From Paenirhodobacter enshiensis (GTDB taxonomy: Bacteria > Pseudomonadota > Alphaproteobacteria > Rhodobacterales > Rhodobacteraceae), in the NCBI RefSeq assembly GCF_000740785.1, contig NZ_JFZB01000003.1, forward strand, positions 1 to 64,000: 64,000 nt of DNA, in the 5' to 3' direction. Below the pieces are notes generated by a model. That model did not search any database and was not told where the DNA came from. It saw only the letters and a list, made by a program, of their open reading frames with translations. This document shows, piece after piece, positions 1 through 8,572 of this stretch. The position numbers and the translations under genes were made by a program. How positions within the stretch are numbered: the stretch's first letter is position 1; each line of letters begins with the position of its first letter.

Positions 1-20
1 GAAAGCGCGCCCTCTGCCCC

Positions 21-85
21 CTTTCGATTCGCCTCAAATATCCCGGGGGTGAGGGCCGTCAGGCCCGAGGGGGCAGAGCCCCCTC
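21..85 (+). repeat. Intergenic GC-rich repeat, copy A
   Basis: First of six copies of a dispersed intergenic element in this window. On this strand it reads CTTTCGATTCG, then AAATATCCCGGGGG, then a GAGGGCC/GGCCC dyad, then GGGGGCAGAGCCCCC. Degenerate extra copies of the CAGAGCCCCC hairpin follow to about 148. Unlike the other five copies it lies before a plus-strand gene; the gene to its left is outside the window. Confidence 0.85.
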
Positions 86-212
86 CTTTCTCTTTCTGTG
101 GGGCAGATCTCTTTCTGCAAGGCAGAGCCCCCTCCCTCTCCCCGGCAGCCCTCTGTTGCAAAGCCCCTGCCCCGGCACGATGATCCCCCGACAACCGGGA
201 GAGGATCGGATC

Positions 213-1274
213 GTGAACAAGGCGCAATACCTGCCACTCCGGCAAATGCCCCCCCTCCGCCCGGCCCCGATCGCACCGGTCCGTGCGCTCGCCCGGCTGG
301 CACTGGCGCTCTGGACCGTGGCGGCGCTGTCGGGCGCGATCTGGGGGCTCATGCAAAACCCGCTCGCGCATCCGTTCACGGAGCGCACGACACAGGCCGC
401 CCGCAGTGCGCTCGAACGCGCCCTGGCCGAGGCCGCCACTCCGGATGAACTTTCCACCCGGCTGACAGCAGCCATTGCCGCGCAAGACCGCGACCGCATC
501 CGCCTGCTCCTCGATCTCGCGCAAGACCGTCACATCGCCTTGTCCGAAGCCCTGCGCACCGGGGCAGAAGCGGCCCTCGCCCGGGACTGGACGGAGACCG
601 CCGGCGCCTGCGCGCGCTGCACCGTCGACGTCGCCGCCTGTCCGAGCCTGACGCTGATCGGCGCCTGCACCCTGCCGTTCCAGATCAGCCCCGCAGGCGA
701 TGTGGCCGCCCTCGGTCAGGCGGGTTGGGCCTGGGCCTCGGGGCAGCCGGTCGACGGGCTCGATGCGGCACTCGCGGCGGTGGGACTGGCCGCGACCGGA
801 GCGACCATCGCGAGCGGCGGCCTCGGGGCCGGGGCGACGCTGCCCGTCAAGGTCGGAGCCTCCGCGCTGCGCATCGCGCGCCGGGCCAAGGCGTTGTCAC
901 CGGGGCTGAGCCGGGCCTTGCGCGAAGCGGCAAGCGAAGCCGGCGGCACCGCGCGGCTGAGCACGATGGCCGGCGACGTCACCCGCATCGCGAAGGCGAC
1001 CTCGCCCGCCGAGGTGCTGCCGATCCTGCGGCTGGCCGACGACGAGGCCGATCTGAGCCGCCTCGCGCGGCTGAGCGAGGTCGCCGGCCCCGAGACGCCG
1101 CGCGCGCTCGAGATGCTCGGCAAGGCGCGGTCGTTGCGCCTGCTGCACCGGCTCGGCGATGCGGCGATCATGGCTCTCGGCGGACTGATGGCGCTCATCG
1201 GACAGCTCGGCGCGCTTCTCGGGGCGGGGCTCGTGGCGATGCTCCGGCGCGGGCTGCGGCAGGCGGCGCGTTGA
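213..1274 (+). CDS. Membrane protein of unknown function
   Basis: I do not recognise a family. I chose the GTG start at 213 because GGAGAGG lies about 8 bases upstream; in-frame ATGs at 156 and 180 lack a comparable site. The 353-residue product has one hydrophobic helix near residues 25-48, a Cys-rich patch (CARC, then two further Cys within about 15 residues) near residue 130, a glycine/alanine-rich stretch near 190-220 and one or two hydrophobic helices at the C-terminus (about 310-345). It stands alone, 46 bp before the stress-protein gene. It could be a cell-envelope protein anchored at both ends; that is inference. Confidence 0.6.
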   Translation: MNKAQYLPLRQMPPLRPAPIAPVRALARLALALWTVAALSGAIWGLMQNPLAHPFTERTTQAARSALERALAEAATPDELSTRLTAAIAAQDRDRIRLLLDLAQDRHIALSEALRTGAEAALARDWTETAGACARCTVDVAACPSLTLIGACTLPFQISPAGDVAALGQAGWAWASGQPVDGLDAALAAVGLAATGATIASGGLGAGATLPVKVGASALRIARRAKALSPGLSRALREAASEAGGTARLSTMAGDVTRIAKATSPAEVLPILRLADDEADLSRLARLSEVAGPETPRALEMLGKARSLRLLHRLGDAAIMALGGLMALIGQLGALLGAGLVAMLRRGLRQAAR

Positions 1275-1320
1275 CGCGCGGCCGGTTTCGGGCGACAACT
1301 TTCGCGACAAAGGAGAAGCG

Positions 1321-1776
1321 ATGCGCAAATTTCTGGTCGTGCTCGATGACACCCGCGAATGCCTGAACGCGATGCGCTATGCCGCGATGCGCGCCGCCCA
1401 TACCGGGGGCGGGGTGACCATCGTCTCGGTCATTCCGCCCGAGGAATTCCAGCACTGGATCGGCGTCGGCGAGATCATGCGCGCCGAGGCCCGCGAGCGG
1501 ATCGAGGCACATTTCGAGGTCTTCGCGAAGTGGATGCGCGACAAGCAGAAGGTCATGCCCGAGCTGGTGATCCGCGAGGGCGAGCCGGTGTCGGAGATCC
1601 TGGACGTGATCAACACCGATCCGCAGATCGGCGTTCTGGTACTGGGGGCGGGCACCGACAAGGCAGGGCCCGGGCCTCTGGTGACGCAGCTGAGCCGGAA
1701 TTCCGGCTCGCTGCCCTGCCCGCTGACCGTGGTGCCGGGCGAGATGTCGAAGGAACGGCTCGAGTCGATCACCTGA
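1321..1776 (+). CDS. Universal stress protein, UspA family
   Basis: A 151-residue single-domain Usp-like protein, the usual size for the family. It opens with the typical hydrophobic strand RKFLVVLDD and has a VLVLGAG strand-loop near residue 108. The classic ATP-binding pattern G-2x-G-9x-G-S/T is not clearly present after that loop, so nucleotide binding is uncertain. A strong AAAGGAG site sits 7 bases before the ATG. The gene appears monocistronic and is followed by repeat copy B. The specific stress role cannot be read from sequence. Confidence 0.85.
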   Translation: MRKFLVVLDDTRECLNAMRYAAMRAAHTGGGVTIVSVIPPEEFQHWIGVGEIMRAEARERIEAHFEVFAKWMRDKQKVMPELVIREGEPVSEILDVINTDPQIGVLVLGAGTDKAGPGPLVTQLSRNSGSLPCPLTVVPGEMSKERLESIT

Positions 1777-1809
1777 GGCGGGCTGAACTCCGTTTGCGGT
1801 GAAAGGGAG

Positions 1810-1903
1810 GGGGGCTCTGCCCCCGCAGAAGGGAAAAGGCAGGGGGCTCTGCCCCCTCGGGCCTTCGGCCCTCACCCCCGGGATATTTGAGGCAAAGCGA
1901 AAG
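1810..1903 (-). repeat. Intergenic GC-rich repeat, copy B
   Basis: Reading the plus strand, two hairpins of the GGGGGCTCTGCCCCC type are followed by a CGGGCCTTCGGCCC dyad, the core CCCCCGGGATATTTGAGG and CGAAAG. It fills the gap between the usp gene and the NFU gene, directly downstream of usp. Confidence 0.88.
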
Positions 1904-1970
1904 CAGGGCCGGCGCGCTTGACGCGTCGCGGGTGCGGCCTCATATGACGGACAAGCCAAGGAGGCATGCC

Positions 1971-2534
1971 ATGTTCATCCAGACCGAAACCACGCCGAAC
2001 CCCGCCACGCTGAAGTTCCTGCCGGGGCAGACCGTTCTGGACCTGGGCACGGCCGATTTCCCGACGGTGGAAAGTGCGGCCGCCTCGCCGCTCGCACGCC
2101 GCATCTTCGCGGTGCCGGGCGTGACGGGGGTGTTCCTGGGGTCGGATTTCATCACCGTGACCAAGGATGCGGAAACCGAATGGGCCCATGCGAAGCCCGC
2201 GGTTCTGGGCGCGATCATGGAGCATTTCCAGTCCGGAGCCCCGGTGATCGAGGGCGAGGGTCAATCCGCCCATGCCGTCCATGAGGGCGACGAGGAAGAC
2301 GGCGCCATCGTGCAGCAGATCAAGGAACTCCTCGACACCCGCGTGCGTCCGGCCGTGGCGCAGGACGGGGGCGACATCACCTTCCACGGTTTCGAGCGCG
2401 GCGTGGTCTATCTGAACATGAAGGGCTCGTGCTCGGGCTGTCCGTCCTCGACGCTGACGCTGAAAATGGGCATCGAGAACCTGCTGCGCCATTACATCCC
2501 CGAGGTGACAGAGGTGCGCCCCGTTGCCCTCTGA
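1971..2534 (+). CDS. NFU-type iron-sulfur cluster scaffold/carrier (NifU-like)
   Basis: Carries Fe-S clusters to apo-proteins. The 187-residue product has the NFU N-terminal domain (residues 1-88, opening FIQTETTPNPATLKF) and a C-terminal NifU-like domain (about 112-185) with the cluster-binding pair C154-x-x-C157 in GSCSGC. ATG 1971 is chosen over the upstream in-frame 1887 because AAGGAGG lies just before it and the family's conserved N-terminus begins there. It overlaps the tsaB start by 11 bp, so the two are probably co-translated. The domain order matches eukaryotic NFU1 rather than E. coli NfuA, whose N-terminus is A-type-like. Confidence 0.93.
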   Translation: MFIQTETTPNPATLKFLPGQTVLDLGTADFPTVESAAASPLARRIFAVPGVTGVFLGSDFITVTKDAETEWAHAKPAVLGAIMEHFQSGAPVIEGEGQSAHAVHEGDEEDGAIVQQIKELLDTRVRPAVAQDGGDITFHGFERGVVYLNMKGSCSGCPSSTLTLKMGIENLLRHYIPEVTEVRPVAL

Positions 2535-3183
2535 TCACTGGACGCTGGGGTTCGACACATCGGCCGCGCATTGCGCGGCCGCTTTGCTGCGCGCGGGCGA
2601 GCTTGTCGCCGAATGCCACGAGGATATGGCCCGCGGTCAGGCTGAGCGGCTGATGCCACTGCTCGAAGAGATGCTGGCGGGCGCGGGGATCGGCTGGCGC
2701 GATCTGTCGGCGCTTGGCGTCGGGATCGGACCGGGGAATTTCACCGGGGTGCGGATCTCGGTCGCGGCGGCGCGCGGGCTGGCGCTGGCGCTGAGGATCC
2801 CGGCGATCGGGGTGAGCACGCTTGAAGCCCGCGCTTTCGGCCTGCCCCGACCGGTGCTGACGGTCGACGACGCCCGCCGCGGCGAGGCTTATGTGCAGCG
2901 GTTCACCGATGTGGGCGAGAGCGCGCCTGACCTCTGTGCCCTGACGGAGATTGCGGTCACGCAGGCAGACGCGCTGACCGGCACCGCGGCCGATGCGCTG
3001 CATGAGCTGCGCGGCACCGGCACGGTGCGCGCGTCCGCGATGCCGCTCGCCGTTGCCATCGCGCGGATCGCCGCCCTGCGGGCGCAGGACGGCACGCCGC
3101 TGCCCCGTCCGGCGCCGCTGTATCTGCGCGGCGCCGATGCCCTGCCGCCCTCCGACCCGCCGCCGCAGCTGCTCGACGCATGA
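2524..3183 (+). CDS. tsaB: TsaB, tRNA threonylcarbamoyladenosine (t6A) modification protein
   Basis: Partner of TsaD/TsaE in forming t6A37 on ANN-decoding tRNAs. The 219-residue protein has the ASKHA-type opening LGFDTSAAHCAAAL and the conserved GIGPGNFTGVRISVAAARGLA segment near residues 66-86, diagnostic for TsaB. The best start is TTG 2524, inside the end of the NFU gene; no closer ATG preserves the first beta strand. The stop overlaps the rimI start (ATGA), the common alphaproteobacterial tsaB-rimI arrangement. Confidence 0.93.
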   Translation: MPSDHWTLGFDTSAAHCAAALLRAGELVAECHEDMARGQAERLMPLLEEMLAGAGIGWRDLSALGVGIGPGNFTGVRISVAAARGLALALRIPAIGVSTLEARAFGLPRPVLTVDDARRGEAYVQRFTDVGESAPDLCALTEIAVTQADALTGTAADALHELRGTGTVRASAMPLAVAIARIAALRAQDGTPLPRPAPLYLRGADALPPSDPPPQLLDA

Positions 3184-3623
3184 GCGACACCCCGATGACC
3201 GCGGAACAGCTGGCCGCGCTGCATGAGCGCTGCTTTGTCACGCCAAGACCGTGGAATGCGGCGGAATTCCGTGACTTTCTCGCGTCGCCACTGTGTTTCC
3301 TTCGCTGCGAAGCCGGCGGTTTCGTCCTCGGCCGGGCCGTCGCCGGCGAGGCGGAGCTTCTGACCATCGCCGTCGCCCCGGAAGCACGCCGCTCCGGCAT
3401 CGGCCGGCGGCTGATGGCCGCATTCGATGACGCGGCAAAAGCCGCGGGCGCCGAACAGGCCTTCCTCGAAGTCGCCATCGACAATGCGGCCGCGCGCGCG
3501 CTTTACCGCAGCACCGGCTGGTCCGAGGCGGGCAAGCGGCGCGGCTATTACCACACTCCGGAAGGTCAGAGCGTCGACGCCGTGGTGATGACCCGCACCC
3601 TCGCCGACGGAGGCCGGGCCTGA
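3180..3623 (+). CDS. rimI: RimI-like GNAT N-acetyltransferase (ribosomal protein S18 alanine N-acetyltransferase)
   Basis: A 147-residue GNAT protein. The acetyl-CoA loop is the Q/RxxGxG/A-type EARRSGIGRRLM near residues 67-78, followed by the ALYRSTGW segment typical of RimI near 104-111. It is coupled to tsaB by an ATGA overlap; the tsaB-rimI linkage is widespread and supports the assignment. Exact substrate (S18 versus another N-terminus) is inferred from family and context. No terminator-like hairpin is obvious before the next promoter. Confidence 0.85.
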   Translation: MSDTPMTAEQLAALHERCFVTPRPWNAAEFRDFLASPLCFLRCEAGGFVLGRAVAGEAELLTIAVAPEARRSGIGRRLMAAFDDAAKAAGAEQAFLEVAIDNAAARALYRSTGWSEAGKRRGYYHTPEGQSVDAVVMTRTLADGGRA

Positions 3624-3692
3624 AGATTGCGCAGGCTTCGGGCAGAGGCCGGGCAACATCCCGCCCCACGCGGCCGGGCACCGGAATCGGTC

Positions 3693-3721
3693 TTGACCCG
3701 CCCCCCCGGCTTGGCGCTAAT
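3693..3721 (+). promoter_or_regulatory. Probable sigma70 promoter for the BMP transporter operon
   Basis: TTGACC at 3693-3698, a 17-base spacer, then GCTAAT at 3716-3721. It lies about 67 bases before the substrate-binding protein start, in the 165-bp gap after rimI. Confidence 0.5.
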
Positions 3722-3788
3722 CCGTTATGGCTGCGGGAAAACCCCGCCGATGCGTTCCGGCAGGGGCGCGCAACTCTGGGAGCGATCA

Positions 3789-4778
3789 ATGACCCTGATG
3801 AAGTCCTTCCTCGGCGCCGCCGCCGGCATGGCCCTGATGGCCGGGGCCGCCGCCGCCGATCCCGCGATCATCTACGATCTGGGCGGAAAGTTCGACAAAT
3901 CCTTCAACGAGGCCGCCTTCCACGGTGCTGACCGTTGGGCGAAGGAGACCGGCGGCAAGTTCAAGGAGCTGGAAATGCAGTCCGAGGCGCAGCGCGAGCA
4001 GGCCCTGCGTCGCCTCGCCGAATCGGGCGCGAACCCGATCGCGATGACCGGCTTTGCCTTCGGCGACGTGCTGAACACCGTGGCGCCGGACTATCCGAAG
4101 ACCAAGTTCGTGATCGTCGACGCCGTGGTCGATCAGCCCAACGTGCGTTCGGTCGTGTTCCAGGAGGAGCAGGGCTCGTATCTCGTCGGTATGCTGGCCG
4201 CGATGGCCTCGAAGACCGGCACCGTCGGCTTCGTCGGTGGCATGGATATCCCGCTGATCCGCAAGTTCGGCTGCGGCTATGTGCAGGGCGTGAAGGCCGC
4301 GAAGCCCGATGCCAAGGTGGTGCAGAATTTCGTCGGCACCACGCCCTCGGCCTGGAACGACCCGGTGAAGGCCTCGGAGCTGACCAAGGCCGAAATCTCG
4401 CAGGGCGCCGACGTGATCTATGCCGCCGCCGGCCAGTCGGGCCTTGGCGTGCTGCAGACCGCCGCCGACGAAAAGGTCAAGTCGATCGGCGTCGACAGCA
4501 ACCAGAACCACCTGCACCCCGGCTCGGTGCTGACCTCGATGGTGAAGCGCGTCGACAACGCGATCTATGATGCCTTCAAGGAAGGCGACGCGATGAAGAC
4601 CGGCACCGATGTGATGGGCCTGTCGAACGACGGCGTGGCCTTCGCGATGGACGACAACAACAAGGATCTGATCACTCCGGCGATGAAAGCGACCGTCGAC
4701 GCGGTGGCCGAGAAGATCAAGTCGGGCGAGATCAAGGTCCACGACTACATGACGGACAACACCTGCCCGATCGAGTGA
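3789..4778 (+). CDS. BMP-family ABC transporter substrate-binding lipoprotein-like protein
   Basis: Periplasmic binding protein of a BmpA/PnrA-type importer; characterised relatives bind nucleosides. The 329-residue product has a signal peptide (about residues 1-22, ending AGAAAAD). The mature part opens IIYDLGGKFDKSFNE, the BMP-family hallmark, and later has the EEQGSYLVGMLAA segment. No lipobox Cys follows the signal peptide, so it looks soluble rather than a lipoprotein. Start 3789 was chosen over the upstream open frame because it gives the signal peptide. First gene of a four-gene operon; its stop overlaps the ATPase start. Confidence 0.9.
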   Translation: MTLMKSFLGAAAGMALMAGAAAADPAIIYDLGGKFDKSFNEAAFHGADRWAKETGGKFKELEMQSEAQREQALRRLAESGANPIAMTGFAFGDVLNTVAPDYPKTKFVIVDAVVDQPNVRSVVFQEEQGSYLVGMLAAMASKTGTVGFVGGMDIPLIRKFGCGYVQGVKAAKPDAKVVQNFVGTTPSAWNDPVKASELTKAEISQGADVIYAAAGQSGLGVLQTAADEKVKSIGVDSNQNHLHPGSVLTSMVKRVDNAIYDAFKEGDAMKTGTDVMGLSNDGVAFAMDDNNKDLITPAMKATVDAVAEKIKSGEIKVHDYMTDNTCPIE

Positions 4779-6382
4779 TGACCGAGACCCCGACCCCTTC
4801 GGAGCGGCAGGCGACTGCCGCTCCTCTCGGTGACGGGGCGGCCGTGCCCCCCGCGATCGAGCTGCGCGGCATCTGCAAGGCCTTCGGGCCGGTTCAGGCC
4901 AACAAGGACATCTCGATCCGGGTCATGCCCGGCACGATCCATGGCATCATCGGCGAGAACGGCGCGGGCAAGTCGACGCTGATGTCGATCCTTTACGGCT
5001 TCTACAAGGCCGACGCCGGCGAGATCGTGATCCACGGCAAGGCGACGCCGATCCCCGACAGCCAGGCCGCGATCCGCGCCGGCATCGGCATGGTGTTCCA
5101 GCATTTCAAGCTGGTGCAGAATTTCACCGTTCTGGAAAATGTCATTCTGGGCGCCGAGGACGGGCCGTGGCTTCGCCGCTCGCTCGCCCGCGCGCGGACC
5201 GAGCTGAAGCGGCTCGCCGCGGAATACGAGATCGACGTCGACCCCGACGCCCGGATCGAGGATCTTTCCGTCGGCCATCAGCAGCGCGTCGAGATCCTCA
5301 AGGCGCTGTATCGCCAGGCCGATATCCTGATCCTCGACGAGCCCACCGGCGTTCTGACCCCGGCCGAGGCGGACCATCTGTTCCGCATCCTCGCGCATCT
5401 GCGCCGGCAGGGCAAAACCGTTCTGCTCATCACCCACAAGCTGCGCGAAATCATGGAGATCACCGACACGGTGAGCGTGATGCGCCGCGGCGAGATGACC
5501 GCGACCGTCGCCACCGCCGAGACCTCGCCGCGCCAGCTGGCCGAGCTGATGGTGGGGCGCAAGGTGCTGCTGCACGTCGAGAAGGCCCCCGCCACCCCGG
5601 GGCGCGAGGTGCTGTCCGTGCGCGGGCTGAGCGTCACCGACGCCGCGGGCGTCGCGCGGCTGAAGGGGATCGACCTGAACGTGCGCGCGGGCGAGATCGT
5701 CGGCATCGCGGGCGTCGCGGGCAATGGTCAGTCGGAGCTTCTCGAAGTGCTCGGCGGCTATGCGGCGGCGACGGGCGAGGTGCTGATGAACGGCACGGCG
5801 CTGGACCTCAGCGCGCGTGCCGACGGCCGCAGCCGGCGCAGGGCCGGCATCGCCCATGTCCCCGAGGACCGCCACCGCGAGGGGCTGATCCTCGATTTCG
5901 CGGCCTGGGAAAACGTCGCCTTCGGCTATCAGGACGCACCGGAATACCAGAAGAACGCGCTTTTGATGGACAATGCCGCCATCGTCGCCGACACCCGCGG
6001 CAAGATCGAGCGCTTCGACGTCCGCCCGCCCGATCCGTTCCTGCCGGCGCGCGGGTTTTCGGGCGGCAACCAGCAGAAGATCGTTCTGGCGCGCGAGATC
6101 GAACGCAACCCCGACCTGTTGCTGATCGGCCAGCCGACCCGCGGCGTCGACATCGGCGCCATCGAATTCATTCACAAGCGCATCGTCGAGCTGCGCGACG
6201 CCGGCAAGGCGGTGCTGCTGGTCTCGGTCGAGCTCGACGAGATCCTGTCGCTGTCGGACCGCGTGATCGTCATGTTCGACGGCCGCATCATGGGCGAGCG
6301 TCTGACCGCCGAGACCGACGAACGCGAGCTGGGCATGCTGATGGCCGGCATGACCGAAACCGCAACGGGGGCACAGGCATGA
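4778..6382 (+). CDS. ABC transporter ATPase, tandem-domain (BMP/nucleoside and sugar type)
   Basis: Energises the BMP-type importer. The 534-residue protein carries two ABC domains. The first (about residues 25-255) has Walker A GENGAGKST, signature LSVGHQQR and Walker B LILDEPT. The second (about 275-515) has a degenerate Walker A region (AGNGQSE), signature FSGGNQQK and a Walker B-like LLIGQPTRGVD. This active/degenerate pairing is usual for the family. ATG 4778 overlaps the previous stop by one base; GTG 4775 is an alternative. The stop overlaps the permease start (ATGA). Confidence 0.93.
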   Translation: MTETPTPSERQATAAPLGDGAAVPPAIELRGICKAFGPVQANKDISIRVMPGTIHGIIGENGAGKSTLMSILYGFYKADAGEIVIHGKATPIPDSQAAIRAGIGMVFQHFKLVQNFTVLENVILGAEDGPWLRRSLARARTELKRLAAEYEIDVDPDARIEDLSVGHQQRVEILKALYRQADILILDEPTGVLTPAEADHLFRILAHLRRQGKTVLLITHKLREIMEITDTVSVMRRGEMTATVATAETSPRQLAELMVGRKVLLHVEKAPATPGREVLSVRGLSVTDAAGVARLKGIDLNVRAGEIVGIAGVAGNGQSELLEVLGGYAAATGEVLMNGTALDLSARADGRSRRRAGIAHVPEDRHREGLILDFAAWENVAFGYQDAPEYQKNALLMDNAAIVADTRGKIERFDVRPPDPFLPARGFSGGNQQKIVLAREIERNPDLLLIGQPTRGVDIGAIEFIHKRIVELRDAGKAVLLVSVELDEILSLSDRVIVMFDGRIMGERLTAETDERELGMLMAGMTETATGAQA

Positions 6383-7464
6383 CACGGCTGCCGAAATGGG
6401 CGGACCTCGCGCTGGTGCCGCTGATCAGCCTGCTGCTGGCCGGGGCGATCTCGGCCGTGGTCGTGCTGATGCTGGGCGAAAACCCGTGGGAGACCGTGAA
6501 GATCATGGTCGACGGGGCGGTGGGCTCTCCCTACGCCTGGGGCTACACGCTTTATTACGCGACCTCGTTCATCTTCACCGGGCTCGGGGTGGCGGTGGCC
6601 TATCACGCCGGGCAGTTCAACATCGGCGGCGAGGGGCAGGCGCAGCTTGGCGGGCTGGGCGTGGCGCTGGTCTGCCTCGCGCTGCCCTGGCCGCACTGGA
6701 CCGTCGCGCTCGCCGCGGCGAGCGTCGGTGCGGCGCTGTTCGGCGCGGCCTGGGCGGCGATTCCGGCCTGGCTCGCCGCGAAACGCGGCAGCCATGTGGT
6801 CATCACCACGATCATGTTCAACTATATCGCCGCGGCGCTGATCGTGTGGCTGCTGGTCGAGGTGCTGCGCCCGACCGGCCAGATGGACCCGGCGACCGCG
6901 CGTTTCGCGGCCGCGACGAAACTGCCGACCTTCCAGACCATCCCCGGCCTCGATCTGATCTTCACCAAGAAGGTGCCGGCGAACGTCACCTTCTTCATCG
7001 CGCTGCTGGCCTGCGTCGGCGTCTGGCTTCTGCTGTGGCGCAGCCGCCTCGGCTATGAAATCCGCGCTTTCGGCAAATCGGAAAGTGCCGCGCGCTATGC
7101 GGGCATCTCGCCGGTCAGGGTGATCATGGCCTCGATGCTGATCTCGGGCGGGCTGTGCGGGCTGATGTCAGTCAACAACGTGATGGGCGAGGCCGGGCGT
7201 CTGCTGCAGAACTCGTCCGAGGGCGCGGGCTTCATCGGCATCGCGGTGGCGCTGATGGGGCGCAACCACCCGATCGGCATCTTCCTCGCCGCGCTGCTGT
7301 TCGGCGCGCTCTATCAGGGCGGGGCCGAGATGGGGCTGTGGACCTCGGTCCCGATCGAGCTGCGGTTGCTGCTGCAGGGGCTGGTGATCCTGTTCACCGG
7401 CGCGCTCGACACCATGGTGCGGATGATGATCGCGCCGTTCTTCCGCAAGCGGGGGGCACAGTGA
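6379..7464 (+). CDS. ABC transporter permease 1 (BMP/nucleoside type)
   Basis: A 361-residue inner-membrane permease of the BPD_transp_2 type with about eight to ten hydrophobic helices. The segments FNIGGEGQAQLGG near residue 80 and GFIGIAVALMGRNHP near 285 are characteristic of this importer class. It starts within the ATPase stop (ATGA) and its stop overlaps the start of the second permease, so the complex subunits are translationally coupled. Confidence 0.92.
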   Translation: MTRLPKWADLALVPLISLLLAGAISAVVVLMLGENPWETVKIMVDGAVGSPYAWGYTLYYATSFIFTGLGVAVAYHAGQFNIGGEGQAQLGGLGVALVCLALPWPHWTVALAAASVGAALFGAAWAAIPAWLAAKRGSHVVITTIMFNYIAAALIVWLLVEVLRPTGQMDPATARFAAATKLPTFQTIPGLDLIFTKKVPANVTFFIALLACVGVWLLLWRSRLGYEIRAFGKSESAARYAGISPVRVIMASMLISGGLCGLMSVNNVMGEAGRLLQNSSEGAGFIGIAVALMGRNHPIGIFLAALLFGALYQGGAEMGLWTSVPIELRLLLQGLVILFTGALDTMVRMMIAPFFRKRGAQ

Positions 7465-8432
7465 TGGACCTGTCGACGATTTACGAGATCCTCGCCTCGG
7501 CGCTGCGCATGGCGACGCCATTGTTGTTCGCCTGTCTGGCGGGGCTGTATTCCGAGCGTGCGGGCGTCTTCGACATCGGGCTTGAGGGCAAGATGCTGAT
7601 GGCGGCGATGACCTCGGCCGCGGTCGCCTATCTGACGGGCAGCGCCTGGATCGGGCTTGGCGCGGGGATCGTCGCCTCGCTGATATTCGCGGCGATCCAT
7701 GGGCTGGCCTCGATCACCTTCCGGGGCAATCAGCTGATCTCGGGGGTGGCGCTGAACTTCGTGGCCTCGGGCGCGACGATCCTGATCTCGCAGGCGATGT
7801 TCGGGCAGGGCGGACGCACGCCGCCGCTGAACGGTGCGGCCCGGTTTCACGAGATGACCCTGCCCTTCGCCGATGCGCTGCGCCCGGTGCCGGTGCTCGG
7901 CCCGCTTTACGCCGATGTGCTGTCGGGCAACGCGATCCTCGTTTACATCGCGCTGCTGTGCGTGCCGCTGAGCTGGTGGGTGCTCTATCGCACGCGCTTC
8001 GGGCTGCGGCTGCGCGCGGTGGGCGAGAACCCCGAATCCGTCGATACCGCCGGCGTCTCGGTGGTGCGGCTGCGTTACGGCGCGCTGATGATCACCGGCA
8101 TCCTGTGCGGCTTCGCGGGCGCCTACATGTCGACGGCGTTGCAGGCCGGCTTCGGCCGCGAGATGACCGCGGGGCGCGGCTATATCGCGCTCGCCGCGCT
8201 GATCTTCGCCAAGTGGCGGCCGTGGTATGCACTGTGGGCGACGCTGCTGTTCGGGCTGCTCCAGGCGCTGGCGCTGCGCCCCGACGTGATTCAGGGCGCG
8301 CTGCATCTGGCGATTCCGGGGCCGGCGCTCGATGCCATGCCCTATATCCTGACGGTGATCGTGCTGGCGGGCTTCGTCGGCAAGGCGATCCCGCCGCGCG
8401 CGGGCGGCCAGCCCTATGTGAAAGAGCGCTGA
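7464..8432 (+). CDS. ABC transporter permease 2 (BMP/nucleoside type)
   Basis: Second permease subunit, 322 residues, shorter than its partner as is usual. It shows the paired motif FDIGLEGKMLMAA near residue 34 and the GYIALAALIFAKWRP segment near 235. The start overlaps the previous stop by one base (TGATG). It closes the operon; the 140-bp gap that follows contains only an imperfect GC-rich dyad that I do not call as a terminator. Confidence 0.92.
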   Translation: MDLSTIYEILASALRMATPLLFACLAGLYSERAGVFDIGLEGKMLMAAMTSAAVAYLTGSAWIGLGAGIVASLIFAAIHGLASITFRGNQLISGVALNFVASGATILISQAMFGQGGRTPPLNGAARFHEMTLPFADALRPVPVLGPLYADVLSGNAILVYIALLCVPLSWWVLYRTRFGLRLRAVGENPESVDTAGVSVVRLRYGALMITGILCGFAGAYMSTALQAGFGREMTAGRGYIALAALIFAKWRPWYALWATLLFGLLQALALRPDVIQGALHLAIPGPALDAMPYILTVIVLAGFVGKAIPPRAGGQPYVKER

Positions 8433-8572
8433 GCCCGGGATCGGGGCCAGGATCCGGGAGCGACAGGGGGCGGCCCCTTCGGCAAAGCGTCATTTGACAG
8501 CGGGGGCCCTTGGGGGCACAGTCCCTGAAACTCACCTCGACGGCCCCGACCGGCGCATTCCGACGGATCGCA

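Noticed and set aside
59-499. Minus-strand open frame of 146 codons at the left edge
   Set aside because: Overlaps the unknown membrane protein in antisense and its C-terminus is translation of repeat copy A.
4745-6385. Minus-strand open frame of 546 codons
   Set aside because: Antisense to the tandem ABC ATPase gene, which carries all expected motifs.
8433-8572. Imperfect CCCGGGATC/GGATCCGGG dyad after the second permease as a terminator
   Set aside because: The arms do not pair cleanly (one base missing) and no T-run follows.
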